The notes beneath the pieces are model-generated. The model had not been told where the DNA came from, searched no databases, and saw only the letters and a list, made by a program, of their open reading frames with translations. A DNA stretch of 64,000 nt from positions 1 through 64,000 of the forward strand of contig CAKZRQ010000051.1 in assembly GCA_937146645.1 (NCBI GenBank). The letters run 5' to 3'. The position numbers and the translations under genes are program-made. Below, piece by piece: positions 28,270 through 37,660 of this stretch (within the stretch, counting starts at the first letter, position 1; every line of letters starts with the position of its first letter). Source of the stretch: an uncultured Cyclobacteriaceae bacterium (GTDB lineage: Bacteria; Bacteroidota; Bacteroidia; Cytophagales; Cyclobacteriaceae).

Positions 28270-29559
28270 ATGAAATACACACCACTTCCCAAAGGACTCT
28301 ATAGTAAGAATCGAGCTAAGCTTGCTAAAAAGCTTTCACCAAAAAGTGTTGCCATTCTGAACTCTAATGACCTCATGCCGACCAATGCGGACGGTACCAT
28401 GAAATTTAGACAGAACAACGATATCTTCTACTTATCTGGAATAGATCAGGAAGAAACCATATTGCTTTTGGCTCCTGATTGCCCTGTGGAGGATTATAGA
28501 GAAGTCTTATTCCTTAGAGAAACCAATGAGCATATTGCCGTTTGGGAGGGGCATAAATACACCAAAGAAGAGGCCTTTGAAGCTTCAGGGATTGATAATA
28601 TCCAATGGCTTTCAAGTTTCGACCAAATCTTCAATACGGTCACAGCTCTTTGTGAAAACATCTACTTGAATACCAATGAGCATCTGAGGGCCGGAGTTGT
28701 AGTAGAAACCAGAGATGCCAGGTTTATTGAGCGATGCAAAGCTCAGTTTCCCCTTCATGAATACAACCGGCTAGCACCCATCATGCATGAGCTTCGAGGG
28801 GTAAAAGAGCCGGAAGAAATCGCACAACTTCAAAAGGCTTGTGATATCACAGAATTGGGTTTCAGAAGAATTCTGGGCTTTGTGAAGCCAGGAGTCACTG
28901 AATATGAGATTGAGGCTGAGTATTTACATGAGTTTGTAAGAAACCGAAGTAAAGGTTTTGCCTATGAGCCGATCATTGCTAGTGGAGGAAGTGCTTGTGT
29001 ACTTCATTATTTGGAGAATAATAAAGCTTGTAATGATGGAGAGCTTCTTCTGATGGACGTTGGGGCAGAATATGGGAATTATAATGCGGATATGACCCGA
29101 ACCATCCCGGTTAACGGTCGATTCACTGATCGACAGAGGGCTGTTTACAATTCTGTGTTGAAAGTGAAAGACGAAGCAAATAAAATCCTATCTCCAGGAA
29201 TCACAATCCAGGACTATCACAAGCAGGTAGGTTTAATCATGCAGGCAGAGTTGGTGGAATTAGGGCTGATTTCCCAGCATGATATTGAAAAGCAGGACCC
29301 AAAGTGGCCAGCTTATAAAAAATACTTTATGCATGGAACGTCACATCATTTAGGTTTAGATGTCCATGATGTAGGAACCATGCACGAGCCCATTTCTGAG
29401 AACATGGTGTTCACGGTGGAACCTGGTATCTATATTCCAGATGAAGGTTTTGGAGTTCGACTTGAAAATGATGTTGTGGTCAAATCTGGTGCTAATGAAG
29501 ATTTGATGAAAAATATCCCCATTCATCCGGATGAGATAGAGGATTTGATGAATGGATAA
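28270..29559 (+). CDS. Xaa-Pro aminopeptidase (M24B, PepP-like)
   Basis: 429 residues. The N-terminal creatinase-like domain (about 1-170) contains RQNNDIFYLSGIDQEET. The catalytic pita-bread domain holds the metal ligands: DVGAEYGNYNADMTRT (two Asp), HGTSHHLGLDVHD (His), FTVEPGIYIPD (Glu) and GVRLENDVVV (Glu). It removes an N-terminal residue before proline. The start MKYTPLPKGLYSKNRAKLAK fits the family. Cytosolic; single gene. Confidence 0.93.
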   Translation: MKYTPLPKGLYSKNRAKLAKKLSPKSVAILNSNDLMPTNADGTMKFRQNNDIFYLSGIDQEETILLLAPDCPVEDYREVLFLRETNEHIAVWEGHKYTKEEAFEASGIDNIQWLSSFDQIFNTVTALCENIYLNTNEHLRAGVVVETRDARFIERCKAQFPLHEYNRLAPIMHELRGVKEPEEIAQLQKACDITELGFRRILGFVKPGVTEYEIEAEYLHEFVRNRSKGFAYEPIIASGGSACVLHYLENNKACNDGELLLMDVGAEYGNYNADMTRTIPVNGRFTDRQRAVYNSVLKVKDEANKILSPGITIQDYHKQVGLIMQAELVELGLISQHDIEKQDPKWPAYKKYFMHGTSHHLGLDVHDVGTMHEPISENMVFTVEPGIYIPDEGFGVRLENDVVVKSGANEDLMKNIPIHPDEIEDLMNG

Positions 29560-29563
29560 GGAA

Positions 29564-29695
29564 TTAGTTGCCTTTGGATGATTGGGACTTGGAAGTCAAT
29601 GGGGGTATTTCATCCAAAATTTCAGCAATATCTTCCTGCCCATTGAGGGGATAGATAAGGATATTTGTATCTACAAAAATCTTATTTCCATTCAT
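29564..29695 (-). pseudogene. truncated VapC-type PIN-domain toxin
   Basis: 43 codons starting ATG 29695. The first 30 residues (MNGNKIFVDTNILIYPLNGQ, then EDIAEILDE) are a convincing PIN-domain start with the first catalytic Asp. The chain then runs into an unrelated low-complexity tail (IPPLTSKSQSSKGN) and stops. The family is normally about 120-140 residues, so the remaining catalytic acids are gone. Its start overlaps the antitoxin gene, and its stop is 5 nt from the pepP stop. Most likely a deletion remnant. Confidence 0.8.
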
Positions 29696-29849
29696 CTCGA
29701 ATGGTTCTTTGGTAACCGATAGGGTCCTTAATTTTGGGGAGCTTGCCAGAATACTTCGAAGCCTTTAGACCGTCTTTTCTCGAGTTCAGCTCTTGAAGTT
29801 TCTTTGTGACTTTTTCTTGTGAATTACCTTTTTTGATAACCATTACCAT
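29682..29849 (-). CDS. antitoxin of a VapBC-like module (intact, partner truncated)
   Basis: 55 residues from ATG 29849; ATG 29843 is an alternative start. Sequence features are VMVIKKGNSQEKVTKKLQEL, a central KDGLKASKYSGKL, and the C-terminal DPIGYQRTIRDEWK. This is the arrangement of small Bacteroidota antitoxins paired with PIN toxins, where the C-terminal IRDEW binds the toxin. The stop overlaps the start of the PIN remnant by 14 nt, the usual antitoxin-toxin coupling. The antitoxin seems complete although its toxin is broken. Confidence 0.75.
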   Translation of the reverse strand: MVMVIKKGNSQEKVTKKLQELNSRKDGLKASKYSGKLPKIKDPIGYQRTIRDEWK

Positions 29850-29928
29850 ACTTCAAATATATGGGTTTACAAAAATTGTGTTGGTAAGTATATCTGAGAC
29901 AATTTTTTTGTTTCTTCACGCGAGCTAT

Positions 29929-31065
29929 TCATTCCAAAACCTTTTGGTATTCAACTAGCCTAAAAGTCAGTTCGTTTTCTTTGTTTTTGGGATTTAAGGG
30001 ATGATTTATGGATAGATAAATTCCTTCCTCTGAGATAAAATAATCAAATGGATGATATTGATTCGAAGGAAGAGCGGTTTCGGAAATGAGCTTTAAACCC
30101 TTATCGAAAACTTGGATAGAGAAGGGAGGAGAAGGAACTCTTCCATCAATAGTGGCGGATTTATCAACCTCATTCTTTTGAAAGGCGAAACGAATAAAAA
30201 CTTCCCTGAAAGGGTCATAGTCCAAAGTTCCATAGTGTGGACTGTATAACATGTAATCTCTAAAACTGGAACCACTTGGGTTCTCCGGAATATACGGGAG
30301 TAAATCGGGTAAAAAATCACTCTTACCTTTTACGCTTTTTAATTCGTTTTTGTCATCTTCTAAATAAAATAGACGATGATCTCCAAATAACGAATAGACG
30401 GTCTTATTTGGACTATGAGCGATCGAAGTTTCGAACTGTTTAACTCCATTTGGCATATAGTCCTTTGGGAATTTGAGATTCTTGAATTCTGTTTCGCCAG
30501 ATTTTAGATCTATTTCATAAATCACGTCAACATCCTGCAATTTTTCCTGCGTCATATCTGTGATCCGAATTTCATACCTGGTCTTAACCGCTAGTTTTCC
30601 ATTTTGAAGTTTCGGTGGGCTGTGAAAATATGCGTTGTGAACGAAGGCAGGCTGATAAGCTTCTGGTGGGGTGTATTCGAAACGATCAATGATAGCCCCA
30701 GAAGAATCGATCATGGTTATAGCAGGAAGACCTGCATTAAAAATGAATATGCTATCTACAGAGTGTGGATGAATTCCAAAAATTTTTCCAACCCCTTTTG
30801 GTCCTTCTTGATCAAAAAGTAAATTTTTAAGTATTGTCTTCGAATTCAGATCATAAATCTGAATTGCATTTTCATTCCAATTAAGATTGAAAAGTAAATC
30901 TTCTTCGGCGAGATATGTGAGGCCATGGCTAACGTTTGGCGTAGTACTGCTTAGGGGAAGTATGATTTGCTTGTCAGTTTCAACGAGTGTCGTGATGAAA
31001 TTTTGATTTTCCGTTTTGCCGCAGGCAGAAAGAGCTACAAAAATTAGAATGGAAAGTTTCCGCAT
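29929..31065 (-). CDS. DUF4221 family lipoprotein
   Basis: 378 residues from ATG 31065. Lipoprotein signal RKLSILIFVALSAC with Cys about residue 15. The rest has beta-propeller-like repeats (LTYLAEEDLLFNLNWNENAI, IYDLNSKTILKNLLFDQEGP, SVDSIFIFNAGLPAITMIDS), matching the Bacteroidota DUF4221 type. Probably an envelope-anchored protein of unknown role. It shares its upstream region with the tail of the tsf operon. Confidence 0.78.
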   Translation of the reverse strand: MRKLSILIFVALSACGKTENQNFITTLVETDKQIILPLSSTTPNVSHGLTYLAEEDLLFNLNWNENAIQIYDLNSKTILKNLLFDQEGPKGVGKIFGIHPHSVDSIFIFNAGLPAITMIDSSGAIIDRFEYTPPEAYQPAFVHNAYFHSPPKLQNGKLAVKTRYEIRITDMTQEKLQDVDVIYEIDLKSGETEFKNLKFPKDYMPNGVKQFETSIAHSPNKTVYSLFGDHRLFYLEDDKNELKSVKGKSDFLPDLLPYIPENPSGSSFRDYMLYSPHYGTLDYDPFREVFIRFAFQKNEVDKSATIDGRVPSPPFSIQVFDKGLKLISETALPSNQYHPFDYFISEEGIYLSINHPLNPKNKENELTFRLVEYQKVLE

Positions 31066-31116
31066 TAAAGAATTATGTAAAATCAACTATCTAGTTAATC
31101 TAATTAATATTTAACG

Positions 31117-31150
31117 AAAAAAACCCCTGCGATTAATAATCACAGGGGTT
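31117..31150 (-). terminator. intrinsic terminator after tsf
   Basis: Minus strand: AACCCCTG / CAGGGGTT stem (8 bp, extended by imperfect pairing of the A/T-rich loop), followed by seven T. It lies 31 nt after the tsf stop. Confidence 0.88.
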
Positions 31151-31180
31151 CTGGTTGATTGCCCGGAGGCTATATTTCGA

Positions 31181-32011
31181 TTATCCGATGGATACTCTTT
31201 TGAAATCTGCTACAGTAAGGCCTTTACTCACACCGTCAAGGTACTGAGCGATAGACTTCTTATTGTCTTTCACGAAGGCCTGGCTTAGCAAAGTGTTCTC
31301 TTTGTAGAACTTGTTCAGTTTACCCATAGCAATTTTCTCAAGCATTGCTTCTGGCTTACCTTCAGCTTTAGCCTGCTCCATTCCTACAGCGATTTCTCTT
31401 TCTACGATAGAAGAATCAACACCGTCTTTATCCACAGCTACTGGATTCATCGCAGCGATTTGCATAGCCACGTCTTTTCCAGCTTCTGTAGCGTCAGTTC
31501 CGCTAGTGTTAGTCAATCCTACCAATACACCCAATTTACCATTGGAGTGGATGTAAGGAATTACGCTCTCAGCATCTACAACCTCGAAGTGAGAAATAGC
31601 AATCTTCTCACCGATCTTTCCGGTCATTTCCACGATCTTCTCACCTACTGTGATTCCCTCGAAAGGAAGAGCCATAATTTCTTCTACTGAAGTAGCGCCA
31701 CCAGCTACAGCTGCATCAAGGAGAGACTTTGCGAAAGCGCCGAATTCTTCGTTTTTCGCTACGAAGTCAGTCTCGCAAGTCAAAGAAAGGATAGTTCCTT
31801 TTGCTCCGCCATCAGCAACATCAGTTACTACCACACCCTCTTTAGTTTCTCTATCAGCTCTGGATGCAGATACCTTCTGTCCTTTTTTTCTAAGGATGTC
31901 CACTGCCTTTTCGAAATCGCCTTCAGCTTCAGTCAAAGCCTTCTTGCAATCCATCATACCGGCACCGGTCATTTGTCTTAATTTGTTTACGTCTTGTGCA
32001 GTAATTGCCAT
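31181..32011 (-). CDS. tsf: elongation factor Ts
   Basis: 276 residues. It starts MAITAQDVNKLRQMTGAGMM followed by DCKKALTEAEGDFEKAVDIL, the universal EF-Ts start. TDFVAKNEEF (the TDF motif of the N domain that binds EF-Tu) is present. It exchanges GDP for GTP on EF-Tu. Last gene of the rplM-rpsI-rpsB-tsf cluster but separated from rpsB by 148 nt containing a strong hairpin. Confidence 0.98.
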   Translation of the reverse strand: MAITAQDVNKLRQMTGAGMMDCKKALTEAEGDFEKAVDILRKKGQKVSASRADRETKEGVVVTDVADGGAKGTILSLTCETDFVAKNEEFGAFAKSLLDAAVAGGATSVEEIMALPFEGITVGEKIVEMTGKIGEKIAISHFEVVDAESVIPYIHSNGKLGVLVGLTNTSGTDATEAGKDVAMQIAAMNPVAVDKDGVDSSIVEREIAVGMEQAKAEGKPEAMLEKIAMGKLNKFYKENTLLSQAFVKDNKKSIAQYLDGVSKGLTVADFKRVSIG

Positions 32012-32095
32012 TTTTTTATAGGTTTATTTTACACGAAAATTTTATGAGACTAAGCCCAAAATCGAGCTTAGAGCTATTTTTATAAGGTTTTAAAC

Positions 32096-32138
32096 AAAAA
32101 AATTGAACATAGACCAGAGCCTGATGTTCAATTTTTTT
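32096..32138 (-). terminator. strong hairpin terminator/attenuator between rpsB and tsf (works on both strands)
   Basis: Perfect 15-bp stem (AAAAAAATTGAACAT / ATGTTCAATTTTTTT) with a 13-nt loop. Read on the minus strand it ends in a run of T, an ideal intrinsic terminator. It stands 22 nt after the rpsB stop. tsf therefore depends on readthrough or its own promoter. Confidence 0.82.
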
Positions 32139-32159
32139 TGAATCAAATCATGCAGTGGA

Positions 32160-32924
32160 TTATTCCTTTGTCTCTGCTGCGTCTACTGCCTTCTTCTCTG
32201 CTTCTTGCTCAGAGAGTTTTGCTTCTTCTTTGTCCTTCTTACGCTCAGAAAGACCTTCTTCGATAGCGGCACCAAAAGCTTTAACTAGTAAGGAAACTGA
32301 TTTGAATGCATCGTCATTGGCAGGGATTGGGAAATCTACCTCATTTGGGTTAGAGTTCGTATCTACCAATGCGAAAACAGGGATACCAAGCTTTTTCGCT
32401 TCGGCAATTGCGATGTGCTCACGCTTGATGTCTACCACAAAAAGAGCAGCTGGAAGTCTGGTAAGATCAGCGATCCCGCCAAGTACTGTTTCCATTTTAT
32501 CTTTCTGACGGCTAAGCATCAATCTCTCTTTCTTCGCCAGATTCTTGTAAGAATCCTCTTTGGTCATTTTCTCCAAAGTGGACATTTTCTTCAAGGACTT
32601 TCTGATAGTCGCGAAGTTGGTAAGCATACCACCCAACCATCTTTCGGTGGTATATGGCATATTAAGTCTTCGTGCTTCTTCAGCTACCAAATCTTTGGCT
32701 TGCTTCTTCGTAGCGACGAACATCACTTTTTTACCGGAACGTACGATTTGCTTCACTGCGTTAGATGCTTCTTCGAGGCAGGCAAGCGTTTTATTTAGAT
32801 CGATAATGTGGATCCCGTTCTTCTCCATAAAAATGTATGGAGACATTCTTGGATCCCACTTTCTCGTTAAGTGTCCGAAGTGAACACCAGCATCTAGTAA
32901 GTCTTTGTATTCTAGTTTGGCCAT
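32160..32924 (-). CDS. rpsB: 30S ribosomal protein S2
   Basis: 254 residues. Family motifs: [72 protein letters not shown] and [19 protein letters not shown]. The acidic C-terminal tail ([21 protein letters not shown]) is longer than in E. coli. Component of the small subunit; third gene of the cluster. Confidence 0.98.
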   Translation of the reverse strand: MAKLEYKDLLDAGVHFGHLTRKWDPRMSPYIFMEKNGIHIIDLNKTLACLEEASNAVKQIVRSGKKVMFVATKKQAKDLVAEEARRLNMPYTTERWLGGMLTNFATIRKSLKKMSTLEKMTKEDSYKNLAKKERLMLSRQKDKMETVLGGIADLTRLPAALFVVDIKREHIAIAEAKKLGIPVFALVDTNSNPNEVDFPIPANDDAFKSVSLLVKAFGAAIEEGLSERKKDKEEAKLSEQEAEKKAVDAAETKE

Positions 32925-32962
32925 TATTAAATATGTATTCTATTGATAAAGAATGATTCTGA

Positions 32963-33349
32963 TTATCTCTTAGAGAACTGGAATCTTCTTCTTGCTTTTC
33001 TACGTCCTGGCTTCTTACGCTCGACCATTCTAGGGTCACGAGTAAGGAAACCTTCTTTCTTCAATGCTGGTCTGTGCTCTTCGTCAAATTCGCAAAGTGC
33101 TCTGGAGATCGCCATTCTGGCTGCTTCAGCCTGACCTTTGATTCCGCCACCGTCTACATTGATTTTGATGTCATAGTTTCCATCCACTCCTACTAGGGCA
33201 AGTGGTTGCTTAACTACGATCTGGTGTAAGTCAAATGGGAAGTAAACGTCAAGCTCCCTATTGTTTACACTAATTTCTCCCTTACCTGGAGTCATATAAA
33301 CTCTGGCAACTGAAGTTTTTCTTCTACCGATTGTGTTGATCACGTCCAT
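32963..33349 (-). CDS. rpsI: 30S ribosomal protein S9
   Basis: 128 residues, the normal size. [20 protein letters not shown] at the start, [19 protein letters not shown] in the middle and the invariant basic end [16 protein letters not shown]. It lies 11 nt after rplM in the same transcript. Confidence 0.98.
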   Translation of the reverse strand: MDVINTIGRRKTSVARVYMTPGKGEISVNNRELDVYFPFDLHQIVVKQPLALVGVDGNYDIKINVDGGGIKGQAEAARMAISRALCEFDEEHRPALKKEGFLTRDPRMVERKKPGRRKARRRFQFSKR

Positions 33350-33360
33350 GATTTATTCGA

Positions 33361-33804
33361 TTAAAGGGTGATAGTTTTTGGCTGCTGTGCTTCATGCGGA
33401 TGCTCAGCTCCTTCATATACATATAGGTTGCCATAAAGCTTTCTTCCCAATCTGTTCTTTGGAAGCATGCCTCTCACTGCTTTTTCTACCAAAATCGCTG
33501 AAGATTTTTCCTTCAATAATTTCGGAGTAGAGATTCTTTGTCCACCTGGATAACCTGTGTGTCTCACATAAACTTTAGAGTTCCACTTATCTCCAGTTAG
33601 TCGGACTTTGTCGGCGTTGATTACGATTACATTGTCACCGCAATCCACGTGAGGAGTGTAGCTAGGCTTCACTTTACCTCTCAAGATTTTTGCGACTTCA
33701 CTCGCCAAACGACCTAAAACTGCAGACGAGGCATCCACTACGACCCACTGTTTGTCTACGGTTGCGGCATTGGCTGAGATGGTCTTGTAACTCAAAGTAT
33801 CCAC
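33361..33804 (-). CDS. rplM: 50S ribosomal protein L13
   Basis: 147 residues. Family motifs: VVDASSAVLGRLASEVAKIL, GDNVIVINADKVRLTGDKW, YVRHTGYPGGQRISTPK, VRGMLPKNRLGRKLYGNLYV and YEGAEHPHEAQQP. First gene of the rplM-rpsI-rpsB-tsf unit, with a good promoter about 60 nt upstream. Confidence 0.98.
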   Translation of the reverse strand: MDTLSYKTISANAATVDKQWVVVDASSAVLGRLASEVAKILRGKVKPSYTPHVDCGDNVIVINADKVRLTGDKWNSKVYVRHTGYPGGQRISTPKLLKEKSSAILVEKAVRGMLPKNRLGRKLYGNLYVYEGAEHPHEAQQPKTITL

Positions 33805-33860
33805 TGCGTAACTGTTTAATTTTTAGCTTGTTAAATATATTTTCCCCTCAAAAAGGGACA

Positions 33861-33891
33861 CAAAGATAGAAGTAATATTTTTTTCATCCAA
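33861..33891 (-). promoter_or_regulatory. Bacteroidota-type promoter of the rplM operon
   Basis: Minus strand: TTG (33891-33889), 20-nt spacer, TATCTTTG (33868-33861), matching TTG-N19/20-TAnnTTTG. The leader before the rplM ATG is about 50 nt and includes a small hairpin (CCCT-TTTTG-AGGGG). Confidence 0.8.
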
Positions 33892-33980
33892 AAAATACTC
33901 AATACTAAGTCCTAATTTTCATTGGCTTAGCTATCGCAAAGCAGGGAGTCGAAAAATTATCTTTGGAATCAGGGCTAAAA

Positions 33981-34691
33981 TTACAAGGATTTCTCCAGTT
34001 GAGCCACCAAAACCCGGAAGTCTTTAGGGTAGGGTGCTTCAGTAAATATTTGCTCCCCGTCCATGCCCTCAAACCCAATGGAAAAAGCATGCAATGAGAC
34101 TCGCTGCATGATAGGTAACTCCTCAGTATCCTTCTTCAGATTAAAGCGCTTTTTTAAAGAAGAAAGGTAGAGTGGTTTGCCTCCATATAAGGTGTCTCCA
34201 CAGATGGGAGAATTCGCAAATGCCAGATGAACTCGAATTTGATGCAAACGCCCTGTCAAGGGTTTGCATGCCACTAAAGAGTATCGATGGTACTGCTTCA
34301 GCGTTTGCACAAAGGTTTGTGCCGGCTTGCCTTCCTTAGAGACTTTTGCTACGCCTTTATTATTTGCAAGAAGATTTCGATCGATCAACTCATTGTCAAA
34401 GTCCTTGGACCCCTGCACTACGGCATGATAAACCTTATCAACCTTCCTGTTTTCAAATTGGATGGCAAGATTCCTGTACGCCTCCGGATTTCTGGCAATC
34501 ACCAAACAGCCTGAAGTCTCCTTGTCCAGCCTATGGCAAAGCTGGGAATTCTGTTCATGCTTTCGAGCAAGGTCAAGGATATTTTGTGCTTCATGCCTAT
34601 CATCTAAACTGCTCAGGTAAGGCGGCTTGTTGATGACAAAGTAGTCTTTGTTTTCAAATAGGATAAGCTTTTCGAAATCTACTTTTTTCAT
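33981..34691 (-). CDS. RluA-family RNA pseudouridine synthase
   Basis: 236 residues. The catalytic motif HRLDKETSGCLVIARN contains the essential Asp; ENRKVDKVYHAVV and GRLHQIRVHLAFANSPICGD are further family motifs. No S4 domain is present, so it resembles the short RluA/RluC-like forms acting on 23S rRNA or tRNA. Target base not assignable. Upstream of the rplM operon on the same strand. Confidence 0.92.
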   Translation of the reverse strand: MKKVDFEKLILFENKDYFVINKPPYLSSLDDRHEAQNILDLARKHEQNSQLCHRLDKETSGCLVIARNPEAYRNLAIQFENRKVDKVYHAVVQGSKDFDNELIDRNLLANNKGVAKVSKEGKPAQTFVQTLKQYHRYSLVACKPLTGRLHQIRVHLAFANSPICGDTLYGGKPLYLSSLKKRFNLKKDTEELPIMQRVSLHAFSIGFEGMDGEQIFTEAPYPKDFRVLVAQLEKSL

Positions 34692-34769
34692 GGGGATTCA
34701 GGACCTCTGGAAGGGTTGCCAAAGGTATAGAAATGAAAAGGCAAAAAAAATCATTCCTAAGCTCAAGAC

Positions 34770-35858
34770 TTAGAGTTCAGTCTCTTGAGACACTTCACTA
34801 TTCGGAATCCGTTCTTGTTTTACGAGTGGAAGAGAAAAGCTAAAATTCGAGCCTTTACCCAAAGTTGAGCTAACTGAAATCTTGGATTTATGCCCTTCCA
34901 AAACATGCTTTACAATGGCTAGTCCAAGGCCGGTTCCTCCTTTTTCTTTGGACCTACTTTTTTCTACCCGGTAGAAGCGCTCAAAAATTCTATTCAAATC
35001 CTCTGCAGGTATTCCTTTACCATTGTCTTTTATGGAGACCTGGATGTTTGATTTTCCTGCTTTGAGTTCCACCTCTACTTCGGCTCCTTTCTTCTTATTG
35101 TTGTACACAATGGCGTTGTTCAGGAGATTCTGAATTACTCGGTAGATTTTGTCTTCATCTCCATAAGTGAAATGATTCGCTCCTTCATCAAATTTGAACT
35201 TCAGCTCAACACCTTTCTTGGAAGCCTTATGTTCAAGCTGATCAATTACCTCGTTTGTCAACTCTTTAAGGTCGAATTCACCAAAATTGAAATGGATGTC
35301 ACCTGTTTCAATTTGGTTCAGCGTTAGCAGATCCTTTACCAGTTTATCTAGGGAATCCAGATTTCGAGCAGCACGCTTGAGGAATTTCATTCGAACATGC
35401 TTGTCATCAATTGCCCCATCTAATAAGGTGTGTATATAGCCCTGAGTCGCGAAAATTGGAGTCTTTAGCTCATGGGAAATATCGGCAACGAATTCTCTTC
35501 TATATTCAGCGTTTTTCTGAAGTGTTTCAATTTCTTTTTGCTGGGCAATCGCGTAGTTATTGATCACCTTATTAATCTTCCGAAGAGGAGATACTGAGGT
35601 ATTAGCTTCTTTTCCCTCAAATTCAGATAGATTTTTTTTCTGGATTTTTTCGAGTAGGGTGTAGATATTACCTATCTCTCGGAATACCAGGAATTCTAGC
35701 GTAATAGTGATCAGGATATACGCAGCTGAAAAAGCTAGGCCACTCGCTACCAGGATGAGGGTCAAAGTCGCATCATCCATCAATGATAGAAAGGCCGCCA
35801 CCATCAGAGCGATGACAACCGATAGAATCAGAGAGATACCACGCGAGGACCCAAGCAT
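34770..35858 (-). CDS. sensor histidine kinase (PhoR-like)
   Basis: 362 residues. Two N-terminal membrane spans (about 10-26 and 30-60) with almost no periplasmic loop, a linker, then the H box FVADISHELKTPIFATQGYI (phospho-His about residue 129). The N box is QNLLNNAIVYN and G boxes are DNGKGIP and GGTGLGLAIVKH. The lack of a periplasmic sensor resembles PhoR kinases sensing phosphate through a transporter. It lies 1 nt after the response regulator stop, so the two form one system. Confidence 0.92.
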   Translation of the reverse strand: MLGSSRGISLILSVVIALMVAAFLSLMDDATLTLILVASGLAFSAAYILITITLEFLVFREIGNIYTLLEKIQKKNLSEFEGKEANTSVSPLRKINKVINNYAIAQQKEIETLQKNAEYRREFVADISHELKTPIFATQGYIHTLLDGAIDDKHVRMKFLKRAARNLDSLDKLVKDLLTLNQIETGDIHFNFGEFDLKELTNEVIDQLEHKASKKGVELKFKFDEGANHFTYGDEDKIYRVIQNLLNNAIVYNNKKKGAEVEVELKAGKSNIQVSIKDNGKGIPAEDLNRIFERFYRVEKSRSKEKGGTGLGLAIVKHVLEGHKSKISVSSTLGKGSNFSFSLPLVKQERIPNSEVSQETEL

Positions 35859-35859
35859 A

Positions 35860-36549
35860 TCAGCTTAAGTCAAATTTATATCCAACCCCCTTGACCGTCT
35901 TGATATAATCGTCACCAATTTTCTCTCTGACCTTTCTAATATGAACATCCACAGTTCTGGCTAATACAAAAACATCAGCCCCCCAGATATTCTGCAATAG
36001 TTCATCCCGCGAGAATACGGTGTTCGGATTTTTGGCCAGGAAGTAAAGCAATTCAAATTCCTTCTTCGGAAGAGAAATCTGCTTACCCGCTTTGTCCACT
36101 GTATAGCTTCCTCTGTCAATAGTCAGATCTTTAATCTGGATTTTGGTTTGCTCTTGTTCCTTTTTCGCTTCTCTGCGGAACAAAGCTGCAATTCGACTCA
36201 TTAAAGCTCTGGGCTTAATGGGTTTCGTAATGTAGTCATCTGCACCCACGTCAAAGGCCGCTACTTCTGAATACTCTTCCATTCTCGCCGTTAAGAAGAT
36301 GATAAAGGTATTTTTGAGTTCAGGAATGGCTCGAAGCTGAAGACAGGTTTCTACACCATCTTGCTTTGGCATCATGATATCCAGTAGTATGACATCTGGC
36401 TGAAATTTGGTTGCGGTTTTCACTCCTTTTACGCCATCTTCAGCGGTTTCTACCTGATAGCCTTCTTTCTCAAGGTTGTATTTAAGTATCTCGATAATAT
36501 CTGGTTCGTCGTCTACAACCAGTACTTTGATCTTACTTTTTTTCCCCAT
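35860..36549 (-). CDS. response regulator, OmpR/PhoB family
   Basis: 229 residues. Receiver: VVDDEPD acidic pair at 13-14, phospho-acceptor Asp57 in DVILLDIMMPKQDG, Thr in FLTAR, Lys in YITKPIKP. The C-terminal winged helix carries LPKKEFELLYFLAKNPNTVF, then DVFVLARTVDVHIRKVREKI and GVGYKFD. First gene of the pair with the histidine kinase. Likely controls phosphate or envelope genes; targets unknown. Confidence 0.94.
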   Translation of the reverse strand: MGKKSKIKVLVVDDEPDIIEILKYNLEKEGYQVETAEDGVKGVKTATKFQPDVILLDIMMPKQDGVETCLQLRAIPELKNTFIIFLTARMEEYSEVAAFDVGADDYITKPIKPRALMSRIAALFRREAKKEQEQTKIQIKDLTIDRGSYTVDKAGKQISLPKKEFELLYFLAKNPNTVFSRDELLQNIWGADVFVLARTVDVHIRKVREKIGDDYIKTVKGVGYKFDLS

Positions 36550-36683
36550 GGGTTCAATCCTGTTTGTTTAAAAATAGAGAATTTTCAGACAAAAAATTTG
36601 CCTTGTTAACAATGATCACGAAAGAAAACCAAAAGCGCTAAGTGATGGAAATAGAATAGATTAACATAATGTTAACCTATTCT

Positions 36684-37484
36684 TCAATATGGCTTCTTAA
36701 GACCTTTTGCAGAAACCAGATCCAGGTCGATGGAACCTATGAATAGATTGGCTTTAATCTTTACGGGGATTTTGTTTTCGTCTTGGGTCACCCAAACCTT
36801 AATCGGAAAGTCACCTCTAAAAAGTTTGTTTTCTGGAATCTTGGGACTGAATACGAAAGTCTGTTGCCTTCCGAAAACTGTCACGAGGTTTTCAGTTCCT
36901 TCATAAATCAGTTCAATCTTATAAACTTCCTTATCAAAGAATCCCTGAATAACGATTGTCTCTCCTTTATTTAAGGCAGTTAGATCTTTGCTTCGCAAAA
37001 AGTAAAATCCGCTCACGATATCCTGCACTTCACCGGGAAGGTTAAAGAATCTCTTTTCCTTCACTTTCTTATTGTCCCGATCGTAGAGTGTGGTGTAGGC
37101 TACTTTGGCCTCCTGGCCAAAGTCAATCACCTCATGCTTTCTATAATTTCCCTCTTCTATATGTCTGTAGGATTGAATCGGGAGCATTGTTTCTGGATTG
37201 AGAATGGAGCCCCAGTTGTCTTTAACCTTTCCAAAAACTTTTGCCGCACCTTTGGTCTTCCCATAGGCATCGATCCGCATATGTTCTGCATCATTAACGA
37301 ATTCAGGCTTTCTATGAATTTCCAGCTTTGCGTCAGCGAGATTCAACCATCCATAACTCACCTCAAAATCCAAAACCTCTCCATAGGTGAAGGGTAAATC
37401 TTCAGTTTGACTATCCTGGGCATAGATGGCTCCAGAGCACAGCAAAAGAGCGATCAATATAATTGTGGTGTATTTGGGCTTCAT
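36684..37484 (-). CDS. DUF3108 domain protein, exported
   Basis: 266 residues from ATG 37484, where a signal peptide starts (KYTTIILIALLLCSGAIYAQ); the longer TTG start adds seven residues before it and is less likely. FTYGEVLDFEVSYGWLNLADA begins the DUF3108 fold, with HMRIDAYGKTKGAAKVFGKV and FPIKVWVTQDENKIPVKI. The family is secreted or periplasmic with no agreed function. Divergent from recA. Confidence 0.85.
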   Translation of the reverse strand: MKPKYTTIILIALLLCSGAIYAQDSQTEDLPFTYGEVLDFEVSYGWLNLADAKLEIHRKPEFVNDAEHMRIDAYGKTKGAAKVFGKVKDNWGSILNPETMLPIQSYRHIEEGNYRKHEVIDFGQEAKVAYTTLYDRDNKKVKEKRFFNLPGEVQDIVSGFYFLRSKDLTALNKGETIVIQGFFDKEVYKIELIYEGTENLVTVFGRQQTFVFSPKIPENKLFRGDFPIKVWVTQDENKIPVKIKANLFIGSIDLDLVSAKGLKKPY

Positions 37485-37660
37485 TACTTTGACAATACCT
37501 GACAATAACGTGAAAGTCGAGTGGTAAGATTCAAAAAGTCATGGTGAAAGGTTCGGAAAATTACGAATTTAGGGAAGTAAAACAATAGGCCCTTTTCCAT
37601 CTTGGTTCTAGGGCAGGGTTTGATTAATTTCACTCAAATATTCTTAATAAAAATTAACTC

